Shown here piece after piece: positions 10,470 through 23,612 of a stretch of 64,000 bases of DNA. Each line of letters starts with the position of its first letter. Position 1 is the stretch's first letter. The stretch is from Strix aluco. Taxonomy: Eukaryota; Chordata; Aves; Strigiformes; Strigidae. The notes under the pieces are model-generated. The model saw nothing but the letters and a program-made list of their open reading frames with translations. It did not search any database and was not told the origin of the DNA. A program made the position numbers and the translations under genes. The stretch covers positions 71,814,303-71,878,302 of the forward strand of contig NC_133935.1 of the NCBI RefSeq assembly GCF_031877795.1, given 5' to 3'.

Positions 10470-13400
10470 CTGAAACAAAGAAATGACTCATGCTGATAGT
10501 CTGATCCTATTGCATTCCTTTCTCTTGCACCTGAAATATGCTGCTGCTGCCCAGCCTCAAACAGATGTATTGGGTAGACTGAAGAATTAAGTATGTGTGA
10601 AATGTTCCTAAATTCAGAAGTGGGCTTGAGATAGCATCTCTGCTCAGGCTGCGCTATGAACAGAGCAGTTACTGCGCTCCCACTGACAGTACCAGAGTAG
10701 GATTGTAAGCCCCCTGAACCCAAGGAACTACTGGCATTTTCTCCACTTTTCTAAATTTCTGATTTTTGGTAATGAAAAGTCTATAATTTTAGATAAGGGA
10801 CACTGCCATCCATTTGAATTAGCCCTTGAATCCTGGACAGATCCAAAATAAGACCACACAAAATGCTTTTCTTTTTTGCCAATCGTTTTGTTTTATACAT
10901 TTGTTAAACCACTTTTGTGCAGCTCTTGGGAGAGAAATGCTTTTCTCTTAGTCAGAGCTAAGCTCTGCCTCTGAAAAGGGGGCTCTGTGTGAAGCGAGAC
11001 TGGGATCTCAGCTTGTCATCTTCCCTTTTTTTCTGGAGCCAGAGGGAGAGGAGAGAGCTGTGACTGCAGGATCATATGCATTGGGTGGGAGATGGAAGAA
11101 TAGATGCATAACCCAAAAACGCTACATTAACCTCAGGGGGTGGGAGTGGAGTTGTTTAATAATATTTCCCCTTGACAATCACTGACTACAAACAGCATCA
11201 TTGGGGATCAAGGGCAAATGTTATATTTTGCTATTTAAATAAGACTCCTAGTTTAAAAAAAAAATCTGATTTAATAATTAAACTTTTTGTGTGTGTGTTT
11301 CAAAAAGCATACTACTAACTGGCTGGAATGAAAACAGCTCCATCCCACGGATTCCACCCCCTCTTTCTGGCAGCTTACCTGACTCATAAAGAGAGTGGGG
11401 GATTTTATGTGCCACCTACATCAACTCAACATTTTCCTTTGCGGTGAGAGTTAATCACCACCCTTGTCATATTATTTCACCGACCCTCTTGAAGATACGA
11501 TCTATCAGCAGGGATTGTTTAGCTTTCAAACCAGCCTTAAAACTTCTTATGGAGTAGAGTTATTTTTTTAATTGGTGAAAGTACACAGGCTGTCCACTGC
11601 AATAAGGTTTTCTGTGTTATTTGTTAAAAACTGGCATTTACCCCAGGATCAGGGAAGAGAGAGTTTGTTTGCAGAGGACTCATCTCTGACATGAGATGTG
11701 CCACCTGGAGAGTTGAGACAGGTAATCATTGCAGGGGGTGTGTGCTGAGAAAGAAACTGGGAGGGGGGGGTTATAGTCATGATGATCAAGGATTTAAGGG
11801 GGCAAAGTTTTTTCAGCAGAGGCCACTTTTATATTAGACCAACAGTCAGGAAAAGTGGACATGCTTTTGGGCACATAAAATCTCTCCTTATAACCTGTTT
11901 GTGTAACCTGTGTGACCCTGCCTCTTGTGAGGAGAGATTATATGTAGTAGACTGATAATTGTCAAGCAGAAAATACTACATGAAAGAAGACAGGAAGATA
12001 GGAATGAGAACAAAACACAAAGGTGCCAGTACAATAAATACAGTGTGCACAGGAGGCAATGAAAAAAAGTATAGGAGGATCTGAAAGTGCACCTCCAGGA
12101 AGGTTATTGGGAGTTACAGAAAGGACATGAGTTACCCTGGAAAGTGAGAGGAAGGTTGAGCAGAAAAGCATGTGATATTTTTGCAGAAGAAATTCTTGAC
12201 ATGAGGTACAGAGAGGGCAGAGGAAAGAACAGCTGAGACCACTCTGGAGCTCAGCACTTAAATTTTAATGTGAAGGAGGGCCAGGGAAAGCATTTGGTAA
12301 GACACTCCTCATCTCTGTCACAAGGGCAGACAGAATCAAGGAATGGGAAGGAAAGTAGAAACCCAAAAGAACTGAAGTGAACTGTTGACAAATGTGGATG
12401 ATGGAAAGGTAGGGAAGCTGCTGCCATGTTGACAGAAAGTCCCCTTCGGGTCCTCTGTGGGACCTGCAAAATGATTGAGTAACAAGTGGGGTGCTACAAG
12501 ACAGGAGGCAGGGAGCATCCTATCAGAAATGAACTGTCTAACCGTACCCAATATAAATATGGGTTATTTCCATTTTGATGTCTATAAGCCTTAAAATGCA
12601 TTGCAGATACAGCAGCTCTGCCCTGAAGATACGGGTGCTGTAGTTGTCTCGTCATTCCTGTCACACCTTCCTCTTTCTCCCATGCCAGAATTAATCCCAT
12701 ATTCTCTCCTCTCCTGCACTGTGGGTCCTCAGCCCAGCTCTGATCATCCTTACTATTGTTTGTGCCTGTCAGATAACTGGGGCACAACTCAAGATAAGGA
12801 CACGGTCTCCCACAAAGATGTGCTTCTTGAACAGAGGCACTAATGAGCTCTGCGGAGGGTGCGTGCTGAGAGGCACCAGCACGGAGGAAGAAAAGAAAAG
12901 GGTGAGCACTTCATCTGAGGAAGAAACAGGTTGGGAGACCATAGCAGTGGGGAAACTAAAGGTGTGGAAGCCTCAGGAGGAAAGTGAGTGTGGGAGGATA
13001 GAGCCACAGATGGTTAAAAATAACAGTATGGTACAGATAATGTGGCACTCCACTGGCGTTTTAAACCTGCTGCCTTTGAAAACCATTCTGTGTTTTGAAA
13101 AGCGAGCCTTACATTTAATTGTTCTAATTGCTACTGACCAGCCAGGACCGCTGGCATTTTGGGGCTGGCCTTTTGTCCAGCAACCCCCATTTTCTTCCCT
13201 GCTGCTCTAGTGGTTGCAACCAAGTCTTCGGCAGAGAACTCTGCACCCTGCCTGATGTAATATTAATGTATCTCTAATAAAGCTTTGATTTCTCTGGAAG
13301 GGAGATGGCCTTTTTTAGCTTGTATCAGTATAGTGACTAGCACACTAAGTCCATGTGATAATGATGTTAACACAAATTAGAGATGAATTAAAATGCCATT

Positions 13401-14170
13401 CGCAGACAATTTGTACAGTGTGGAATTTGGGCATGGGCTAACCTGGCCTGAAGGAGAACTGCAAGCTTTTCAACCCCATGGCTGTTGTAGTGTGTTAGTT
13501 TCTGTACAAATATCACATGTTGGATGGGACCAAGTGGCAGCAAACCTGCTGGGGCTTTAAACCTCCTGGCACTTGTAATGGATGTGAGAGAAAGAAGGAA
13601 GGAAGGAACAATAAAGAAAAGAATAAATGAAAGAGAAGTGCAAAGTGAGGGACCTCTGTGCATTTTGGTAAGAATTCTTCAGTAGCACAGTAACATAGAA
13701 CAGAAAGACATTGCTTAATGTAGAGCAGTTACTTGCTATTGCCAGAGCCATATCATAGAATTTTATTTTTTTTTTTTGAAAAAAAACAGGTTTTGTCTTT
13801 GAACTGTGGAAGGTATGGGTTTATTCATCTTTCTCCCCTCCTCTGTTGCCCTCATCCTTCCACTTCCAAGTAAGGATGTAAGCGAGGTTCCTTTCTCTCA
13901 TCTCTAGCATGAGTTTATCCGTGAACATTCAAAAATGGTTTATTGTCAGTTCTTGTGCCAGAGTATGCTTTTACCTTCAACAACATTTATGTCCTTAGTG
14001 TTCACCCCTATCTATTTCTGGAGAGTAGCCAGAGCTCCCCTCTTCGTTGGAGCTTTGCTGTACTGTCCCAGCCATGCTTTTCTTCTCTCCTTCCATCTAA
14101 CAGGCTCTCCATTTTCCTGCTTTGTACAGAAGATGACCTCTAACGCTCAGAGGACTCTCTGCCTGTGGTA
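10470..14170. other. Intergenic, candidate noncoding elements only
   Basis: Unique sequence. A G9 run occurs near 11762-11770. An AATAAA followed by T-rich sequence lies at 13276. No coding exon is supported; reading frames of 90-130 codons here lack domain features. Confidence 0.45.
13276..13281 (+). terminator. Possible polyadenylation signal
   Basis: AATAAA is preceded by stops in the longest local frame and followed within 45 bases by T/GT-rich sequence. It could end an unannotated noncoding transcript. The hexamer alone is common, so support is weak. Confidence 0.2.
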
Positions 14171-14171
14171 A

Positions 14172-14285
14172 TGTGATCCAGTGGCTGCAGCAGCGAAAGG
14201 TGTCAGCAGTCCTGGATTGTATTCCCGATCCGGTTATTGGAAGGCGTGAGATCTGGGGAAGGACATTTATCTTTGTTTCCCCGCA
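14172..14285 (+). repeat. MIR-like ancient SINE fragment
   Basis: The order of motifs matches the core of MIR elements: a stretch like 'gtggctgcagcagcg', then 'agtcctggattgtattccc', then a spacer and 'tttatctttgtttcc', which parallels the MIR end 'cctcagtttcc'. It is heavily diverged and was recognised by eye only. Other origins are possible. Confidence 0.4.
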
Positions 14286-17200
14286 GGCTCCAGTAATAGT
14301 CACGCATCTCCATTTACAGTAAAATTGCTATTACCATGCCAAATTAATTATTAATACACACATTACAATATTTTCAGTATCCCATAGCAATGAAATCTGT
14401 GCCACTCGCTGCCCTTTAACTTGTGGCATGGCATGCAGTCCTTTTGGATGTACCTGTGTGGTACCCACGGCTCCTCCATTTACACTCCATGTTCCCAGGC
14501 ACCCATGCTTTAGAGCCATGATAAAGCTGCTTCCACGTATTCCTGACTTTTTCATTAATTGCATGCCTTCCACTAATTTTTTTTAATCATTTTCAGGACT
14601 TGCTGAAATGTGAGTAATGTAACTGGGAAAGGACGATTGAAGGTAGAGACTCTCATTTAGAAGGAATGTCGGTCATGATTGATTACAGTTGCACATGTCA
14701 TACCCTCACCTGGCTCTTTCTCCCCACATAGGGACAGGATTGGTGATGCTACCCAGGTGTGTTGAGCATACCTGCTCAACAGACCCACGTACATTTTGTG
14801 AAGGTTGTTGACAAGTTTTGCTAGGCTTATTTCACTCATGCCACTGAGGGTATGTGGTAATACTTACGTTGTGAAGTACCCATCACATCACTCTTAAAAG
14901 CCTTAATGACCTTGGTCTGATCTTCAGTCTAATTTGGGAACATAGCTTTCCACTGTGGCATGGTTTTACATCCATATGTATTATTCCCAGTCAGTGTGGT
15001 ATGGCCAGAGTAAAAATGTTGGGGTATGATCCCTGCTTTTGTTTCTTTTTGCTACACAAATTGTCTGTAGCACTGGAAAAGGTCACAGAAACCTACTGAA
15101 ACGTGGGGATGGCGCGTGCGGGAGGAAGAGGTGCCACGCGTGTCTGCATTGGTTCCCACATAACTTCTGCCTTAACTCAGAAGCAGCTCTCATCTCCTGG
15201 GTTGGCCTCTTCTCCTTCTCCCACCCTCTCCCCTTATGGCCTGCAGGTGTTGGGCTGTAGCTTCTCTCACATTTTTGGCCATGGCTGAATTAGCACATTT
15301 TTATGGGATGTCTTTTTCAGCAGTGATGAAAATAGTCTAGAATTTTGATAATTCTGTTACTCTGTAAAATCCATAAAAATACTTTGCTTAAATGTCATAG
15401 GAGTTCTTTAGGCTTATTATCATTACTAGTTTAGAGACCATGGCTCTATTGTAGAGGGAGTTATTTAGATATAGCAGACTCAGTGAGTTTATGGTCTTCT
15501 GCTTTTCCAGTGAAATTGAAATGAGATCAAAGATGAGATGATTTTCATTTTTGATATGGCACAGAGCAATTTATTTTGAATCTGCACTTCTTACTTTCAA
15601 TAGCATAGGGCGCCATGGAATAAGTAAAGCACCTTTTTGACGTGTGCAGGTCATTAGTATTACAGACTCCAGTCACCTATGATTTTTGTTCTCACATCCA
15701 TCTCCAATAGCCTGTACTCTGCAAATCACCAAGAAGATATGTAAAGCTTGTGATGCTGCCGAGTAGCTTAGCTGCTGTGATGTCTTGCTTCTCTTGCCCA
15801 GCAGGATTGCTGCAGGTCAATTGGAGATCATCTGCCTGTACGTGGTCAGCAAGGCTCTGACCTCTCCCTGCCTTCAGAGCAACTTTGCTGAGTTAGTCTA
15901 AGGACAAGAACTAAACCCTGCACTGAGACACAGAGCTGCTGCTGACAGGTTGACCCCCAGTGGGTCCAGTTGAGTTGTAGTGCGATATGAAGGCCACAGA
16001 AGACTGTTGCTTGAGGAGAGGATTCATGGCAGAAGCAGCAAATCCTGAGGACTGTGAAACTTAGGAGAGGACGCTTGTGCTGAAATTTGTTGTGTTAAGA
16101 TTTTGACTTACTGATAAAACCCCACGAAGGGAGTGAGCCTGGTTGTGTTCTCTGTTGGACTGTGTTAGTACTGAGGGCTTTCTGAGGATGGCTGCAATAA
16201 TACAAGTTTCTCTTAAACCCTGGGACTTTGTGGGAAAGCTGACTGAAGTGTAGTTGTAGCAGATGCTGGTACTGGGTGTACTCCTGTAAACATTTTAACG
16301 GGTATCGATCTATGGAAAACATCATTTCTCCTTTTTGCATTTATTAGATGCAGCCGGTCAAGTGTGTAGATCAGAAATATTCCAAAGCAGGTACATAAGG
16401 AGTGCCCTTATAAAGAGCAGATAAAAGTCATGCTAAAGCTTTTTCAAGTACTCATTTATTCACGGTAGCAAAACCTTGATAAAATGCAGAGTCTGATTTT
16501 TATAAAGTACTGAGCCTCCTGGATTCCAGTGGAAATCAATGTCAGCTGTTGATGCTAAGCATCTCTAAACATCGTATTTGTTGTTTCAGACCCAGGTTAA
16601 ACCCCTATTGACTTCAGGCACTCATTTAATCAGAGCAAGGACAGGAGCCTTCTGACAGTCATTCTCGCAGCAGCATGTCTCTCCGTTGCTCTGCTTGACT
16701 CATGGATAAGATTTTCTTTTCTTTAAAAATTCAATGTATGTTCTCTGCAGAGAGCTCTGATCTAGGGTCCTGCTTCTTACTAAGCATCTCTGACTGATAC
16801 CCCCACAACCCAGAGAAGTACTTGCAGCTTGGGCAGAAGTAACACAAGAAATTACAGCTGTTGCTGGTGATTAAAAGTGTGTTTTCTAAAATCATAAATG
16901 GAAATGCTAGGAAAGAAAAGATTACTGTAGGGAGTATCCTGTACTGAACTCACAGGCAATGCGTTAACACAAGCAATGGTAAGGATCAAAGAGCTAGGAC
17001 GCCAGTGTATATCTTAGGGCTCTGTTCTGCTTGTATTTCTTCTAAAGAAATCTAAAGATCACTTTGAACATAGTGTATCTGTGTCAGGGAGTGAGTTTGT
17101 AGCATTTCTTTCTATGTTAAGGAGGAGGGGATATCTTCAATTTTAACATTTTCACAGTCCAATATGCAAGCGTGAATCTCTTCACTAGCAGAACTGCATG

Positions 17201-19123
17201 TGTGTATCCATGGTTAGAAGTTAGCCATTTAAACAATAACTTTACAGAAGCAGTCATATAAAATACACAGAGCATGTGGGATTGAGGATGGGGCATTGTT
17301 ACTGATACTGGATTACCTGGGAGGAGACCTGGGATCCCAAAACTGATCTCTGTGCCCCTCCACCACTAGAAGAAATGAGACATTTCAGACTAGTTTACCT
17401 TATTCTAGGAAATTCTCCTCCTCATTACTTCAAAGCAAATCTTACCTCATCATCACATGCTAGACAACATACCAAGAGAAAAATTCTTTCCAGTCCAAAA
17501 TATGACTATCAGTTTTTGCACATGAGGCAGCATCACCGATGTCTCATGGTGATTCATCACGCTTCTGATCTGCTTTACTACAGAAGGCAGAGCTTGCTAC
17601 CAAATAACCATAAAATATCTGCTTGTTTTCTCAGCTATTACTATTTAATAGCATGTGTTGGATGAGCAGATTCTTGTTTAATAAATTCCAGGTAGATCAC
17701 CGTACATTATAAAAGGGAGGGGATTTGCAGTTTGCAGAAATAATGCTGTTCCAACAACAGTCATTTGATGACATCTGGTAATTTGTAAACTGTATTTACC
17801 AGATCTGCTGTCTGTGCTGTTACAAGCATTTCAGAGCAAATGAAGCCATTAGAAAGCCTTTTCCTTTTGGTGGAAACATTCCCTAATTTCTTGCCCTTCT
17901 TTGTGTTTCAGAGTAAAACAAAAGGCATCAGCATATTTCACTTTACATTTCTTGACATATCGGATTAAAGCCAAGTTTTCTTTAGTTTATACAGCAAGAG
18001 AAAGTAAGGTAAGGGACAGTAATTGGACAGAACTACCAGGACATTCCTATTTAAGGGGCAGAATAAACAGCAAGTGCCCGTTGGCTCTCGTTTATTCTAG
18101 CAATGATTAAAATAGATCATCAGAAGATTAGCAAACATCAGATGTCCAGAAGGTGAGAGCTTGAGGTTTTCCTACAAATGTTTAATTTTTCACCAAAACC
18201 CCCTAAAAACAATGTGCTGACCCTAGAAATGTAACTTTTATGGTTGATTAGGAAATTAGAGCAAGGGAGCAGTGAGGTGGGCATGGGAATTTACAGTGGC
18301 TGCTGCAGAGCTCATCGCAGCAAGGACAGCTTTTAGTAGGAAAAGGAAGGAAAAAATCCAAGTGCTGTTTCCACCCCTGCATGAGGAGAGGTCCAAAAGG
18401 CTAGCTAACAGCCCACCCGTGGTCACCCGTGCACACCACTTGGCACTGCTCCTACAGAGCCAGCAGCAAGGCCAAAAATGAACACAAATGCTGCAGGAGC
18501 TTCCCTGCCTGTCTCTGCATCACTATATCGGGCCTGGGGAAAACAGAGACAGCATCAGGCTTCATGTGGGATTTCTCAGCAGGGCTCCTCTCCCATCTCA
18601 GATCTGAGAGACTACAGTGATTTGTATCTTTGAATATGTTTTCAGTTCATTTTCCTTTAATAATGATGAAGAAAGGGGTGTCAACATAAAGGAAGATGTA
18701 TCTGTCGCTCCACACCACTCAGGTTTCTAGCAGCAGGCACGCTGCTGCTTGGAGCTGGCTAGAAAAAATACTGTGGTTGATTTTGTGGTTGGTTTTCTGA
18801 GGAAGGAAAAAAATGCCAACACTGATAACTGATTCTCAGAGCATACAAAACCATAAAGAAAAAACATGTGACCAAAGATTTTCCTCAAAAACCTGAAACC
18901 TTTCAAATGTTACCATGATGCCTTAGAGTGCCTCTTCCTGCATGGCCATACTCTGTGTCCCCAGGACCTTAGTGACTTGGACCTGGAGATGAGCACCATC
19001 TCCCCTCCTTAGGGGTCCTTGTGGGAGTCTCTGGCTGCAGTATCCCGTGGGAAATGTCTGTCGGGGGAACACAGCTCATAAAGCATGTTCTAGGGGAGAG
19101 GTACCCAGCTTCAGTCCCCAAGA
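14286..19123. other. Intergenic, nothing firmly recognised
   Basis: Long single-copy stretch. A possible second MIR-like fragment is at about 17285-17360. No exon with convincing splice sites and coding bias was seen. Confidence 0.45.
17285..17360 (+). repeat. Possible MIR-like fragment
   Basis: The words 'actggattacctgggag', 'gagacctgggatccc' and 'gatctctgtgcccc' follow the order of the MIR core (…actggac…gagacctgggttc…ctctgcc…). The match is short and degenerate, so this is tentative. Confidence 0.28.
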
Positions 19124-19283
19124 GTCACAGAATGGCTGAGGCTGAAGGTGCCTCTGGAGAACATCTAGTCCAGCCCGTGCTCAGAGCTACGTCCAGTTGG
19201 GTTTTGAGTATCTCCAAGGATAGAGACCCTGCATCCTCTGAGCAACCTGTGCTAGTGCTTGGTCACCCTCACAGTAGAGAAGT
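19124..19283 (-). mobile_element. CR1 LINE 3' fragment, minus strand
   Basis: The forward strand reads 'gtcacagaatggctgaggct' followed by a stretch close to 'acatctagtccagcccgtgc' and 'tatctccaaggatagagacc', ending 'ggtcaccctcacagtagaga'. This is the reverse complement of the CR1 3' UTR and ORF2 end. Only about 160 bp survive. Confidence 0.88.
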
Positions 19284-19341
19284 CAGTGATGATGGCAACA
19301 CTTCCAAACACAAAAGCTAATAATTATCAACCTCTGTTTTC

Positions 19342-19380
19342 TTCTTCTTCTTCTTCTTCTTTCTTTTTTTTTTTTTTTTA
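19342..19380 (+). repeat. (CTT)n / T-run simple repeat
   Basis: Consecutive CTT units pass into a run of about 16 T. It sits about 60 bp from the CR1 fragment but is separate from its 3' end. Confidence 0.85.
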
Positions 19381-19383
19381 AGG

Positions 19384-22300
19384 AGAAGAAAGAAAGGCAA
19401 CTATTTTCATAAAAAGAAACCTTTTTTTTTTAAGGTCACCTAGTTTTCCCTCAACAAACTCTCCACATGGACACTTTGGGAATAATCCCACTACTTCTGT
19501 CTTCATACCAGAGCACCACCTGCCTGTGGATTGCATTGCACTGTTGACATAAGGGTTGGTGATACTGTTGACAATTATTAACATTATTTATTTAGCACCT
19601 GGCAAAGGCAGTCAGGCTCTTTGCGACTAGGCACTGCCCAAAGAAACTGGAAGGAAGACAACCTGTTCCCAGATAAAAGTGTTATTTACCTCTTAAACAG
19701 TAGGCTGCAAAGAAATGGGTGGAGGCAAGTAAGGACACTTTAGGGCACGAGGATTAACTTTTGTGCTAATTTTTTGTGCTTTTTAGCATCGTTGCTTCCC
19801 TCATCGTGGCCATACATGGGAGAAGAGCAAGATCCTGGCTGTGCTACCCCAGGGCACTAGCCAGTCAGATGGACGGAGATGTCCTGTAGGTGTGACCTTT
19901 TGTGGAGACATATGAAATCACTCTGGTGCCTGTTGCGCACTATATTAATTTTTTAAAAGCTGCACTCCAAGTGCACTTAACAATTAATACATATTTTAGA
20001 AGGGCACACTTTTTTAAAAGCCTAAGAAATAGTCATTTACATTTTTCAGTGGTGATGTTTTTCAGTCAGGAAATTATCTCAAGAGGAAAAGAAGCAAATG
20101 CACAGTTATTTCTTCTCTTGGAAAAATGCCTTTCCATTGAAAAGACATATTTTCAAGTCTGCAAACAAGAGCAGTAGGGGATTTCTTTTCCTGATACTGC
20201 TTCCCAAGTAGAGAAAGAAATGAAAAAAAATCATGGTTTCATCAGAGGAAGAAAATGTGTTTAAGGGGGCAGATGTCAGAGTTTTGAAGGGTGTCCAGGA
20301 CTTTCGGGGCAGTCTAGCACTTGCCCTTCCAAATGACTCCACTGAGAAGAACGCCTGGGAAAATTAAGAAAGGAAATGAGGTGGCAGAGTCAAGCACATA
20401 GCACATGAAAATCATCTCTGTGGAGATTCTGAAGAAAATGTAAGAAATTAATCTAGGAGGACATGCCTGGGTACCCCATCCTCAAAGCAAAGTGTGGAGG
20501 TCTGGAGGCTTCTTCCAGCTGCACATTTTTGGCATTTCTTGTGACACTGTTTATTCATATGCTCAAACTGAGCATTTTGCTATGCCAAGTCTGAGAGTCT
20601 GCTTCGTCAGAACCATCCTGCGTGTGTCTGGGCATGGTCTTTGTCCATGGTTTTCCACCTACCTCAGCTCACTTGGCTGTGAAGCTTTGCCAGGGGGTGA
20701 GTTCACCTGAAGGAGGACTACTCTCATAATGTTCCCATTTCCTTACTGTTTCTGTGAAACTGCTTTTCCTTTAACTTCAAAGAGTCGGCGAAATATGTTC
20801 ATTTATGATTGCCAGGTGGTATAACCACATATGTTACAACTACAGGTTTCCTGAAACTAGGAAAATATATTAATGTTCATAAAATGAAGTCAACTAGAAG
20901 AAAGCATCAACAGCTTTCAATACACTTCTTTGGGTTTTTCTTTTCTTTTTCTTCCTGTCCTCCGTACCTGATGTTAGGTTGCTAGTTACTCCAGGGATTT
21001 GAGAGGTATTTATATGTATTACTTACCCAGTTTTGGTGGGGGTTTTTTTTCGTATTTGTATGCTTTAGTTGTGAGCAGTTTGAGGTTCTGGTGCAGTGAG
21101 AAGTTGGTGGTGTGTTTGCAGCCTGTTATATGAAGCTTTCCTCTACGCTGGCCTTTTCCCACCTAGTTAGACAATATCCCATTTTGGAGTGACAAAGTAC
21201 TTCTTTTTGCAAGATGAAGCAAAGGAAACTTGAACAGGTTTCTCAGGCCTCACAAAGGCAAAACTCCCATTAATGGCAAGGAAGAAACTGCTTTGCTTGA
21301 GCAAAAACTCAGTGCTAAGGACACCGGTGCCGGCTTTTGCTTCTAGCCAGGTGGGCTTTTTGGAGGGCTGTGGTGGAGGTGTTGCCTCCCAGCTCCCTAG
21401 AATGCCGAGCAGTGCCAGCCTGCCCTTGCAGCTGGGCATACCCCGACTTGAAATGCTCAGCATTGCCCTTTGCTCAACACCTGCCAAACCACGCAGCTGC
21501 CAGAGCCCAGTGTTGGCACCTGGTTTGGTAAAGCAGCCAGCAGCTGCTGGTGCTTGCTGCAGGCAGAAGGCAGCATCTCAGCGTTCTGAGGATACGGAGC
21601 TGTGAAGGTTTCTTGCATGGTTTGGAAGCAGGAGCTGGTATCCATCAAGATGTGGCATGTAAATCCAGCCTCAACATCGAAGACATGTGCTCCCACAGGG
21701 AATAACAGAGAACTTCTTACAGACTCGGTTGCAACACAGATGCTGTTTCTGGCTTTGACTGCAGATGCAGTCAACAGTGGAGAAATCAGGCCAGAATGGA
21801 GGGCAACATCTCGTTCCTTCCCAAGGAGGAGAGGCAGGGTTAAGCATGCAGCCATTGCTTTGACACAGGCAGAGGTCCCTCTCTGATGCTCTGATTGCAG
21901 ACCATATGTTACATCCCAGCTTTCTCTCTCCTGTTTACTTCTATCCATTTTCCCATGTGCCATCAGCTCTGAAGCTCTTTTTTCTCTTCTACTCTCTCTT
22001 GACCAGCAGACTGTAATTCCTAGGTCATCTTCAGAGGAGACGCAGAGCAGTAAAATCCCAAGCCTTGGGGTGATGCTGGAAGCTGATCTTCCAGCAAAGC
22101 CCAGAGAAGCCTTGCTTTTCGAGGAAGCACTCTAAGTGCCCTCTGAAACACAAAACCATTTAGCAGGTTATTTGACAGAGTTATTCCCTTGGCCCGCATA
22201 GTAAAACACATGTAAATTTGTAGTCTAGGGGAGGCACCCTGTTTTATGATGAGTTTACATACTGTCTTTGTTACTGCACTTCTGGATGTCAGATGCCGAT

Positions 22301-22735
22301 CAGGGCTCTGCAGGTTGTGGCCTAATGAAGAAAAACTCAGAGAGAGGATCAGACATCTTTGATGTAAACCGGCCCACAGAGGCTCGCTCTTTCAAAAGCA
22401 GAAAGCACCAAATAGCAGGAAACAATTTCAGTCCATGTAGCTTCTCTCCATCAACACATAGCCCAAAAGCACTTTGATTTTCTCCTATCCACATTCTTGT
22501 TTCTCTGCAAGGTGATTCCTGCCACCTCCTCTGAGCTTTTTTACTGTCTGGTGTATTTGCTAGCTAACATGAATACTTAGAGATTCTCATAGCTCAGCTA
22601 GCTAGCTTAAAACTATATGATTTTTATATTCCAGTGGAATACATGGTGTAAAACAATAGCCACAGAAATGCAAGCACTCTCAAAATAAACTTCTACCTAC
22701 AGGCAAAGAAAAAAGGGTCTACTGGAGATTGTAAT
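19384..22735. other. Intergenic, nothing recognised
   Basis: Unique sequence. The longest reading frame (168 codons, minus strand, 21457-21963) has no identifiable domain. The stretch near 19565-19650 vaguely resembles old interspersed-repeat sequence but could not be assigned. Confidence 0.4.
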
Positions 22736-22802
22736 AACGATATAAAATCATTTTGATCAATGATATTTTGCAACAGTCTCCAGCCCATTCCAGCAAGATT
22801 TA

Positions 22803-22810
22803 ATTTGCAT
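22803..22810 (+). promoter_or_regulatory. Octamer ATTTGCAT upstream of H2B
   Basis: ATTTGCAT is the OCT-1 octamer that typifies H2B promoters. It lies 360 bp upstream of the H2B start codon, much further than in replication-dependent H2B genes. A TATAAAA at 22741-22747 is upstream rather than downstream of it, so the usual octamer-then-TATA order is not met. It may be coincidental, or belong to a promoter whose first exon is spliced to the coding exon. Confidence 0.3.
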
Positions 22811-23082
22811 GCTGCAGTTAGTGTTTTCTTTGGAACTGAAATGTTCTTCTCAGAAATATGTTGACCCTCCAGCCCATATTTACTAAGTAGATGCCAACTA
22901 GGCCTAGGTTCGGTGATGTTTACAAGGCTGGTGTTACAGGGATTTAAACAGAAAAGGACAAAAAACAATACACAAACCAGAGTAGTTCTTGCTGGCAGTT
23001 CAAAAATGCTTGCACGGGGTCATGGGTGTTTGTCTCAGATTCAGAGATTGTTGCCGACTCAGACTCCCTCATCTTTCAGTAA

Positions 23083-23550
<468 letters not shown>

Positions 23551-23603
23551 CTGGACGTCACCTCTCCAATGGGATCATCGAGCATTGGACCCTCCACGCA
23601 AGC

Positions 23604-23612
23604 ACAGGTAGG
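23604..23612 (+). other. Candidate 5' splice site after the H2B stop codon
   Basis: CACAG|GTAGGC lies 57 bases after the H2B stop codon, with the exon end at 23607. Together with the acceptor at 23140 it would frame a 467-base exon containing the whole H2B coding sequence. It could be a chance match. Confidence 0.3.

Noticed and set aside
19560-19690. Sequence resembling the tail of an old interspersed repeat ('tatttatttagcacctggca')
   Set aside because: The match is short and no family could be named; left unassigned.
21457-21963. 168-codon minus-strand frame
   Set aside because: Composition looks random and there is no family resemblance.
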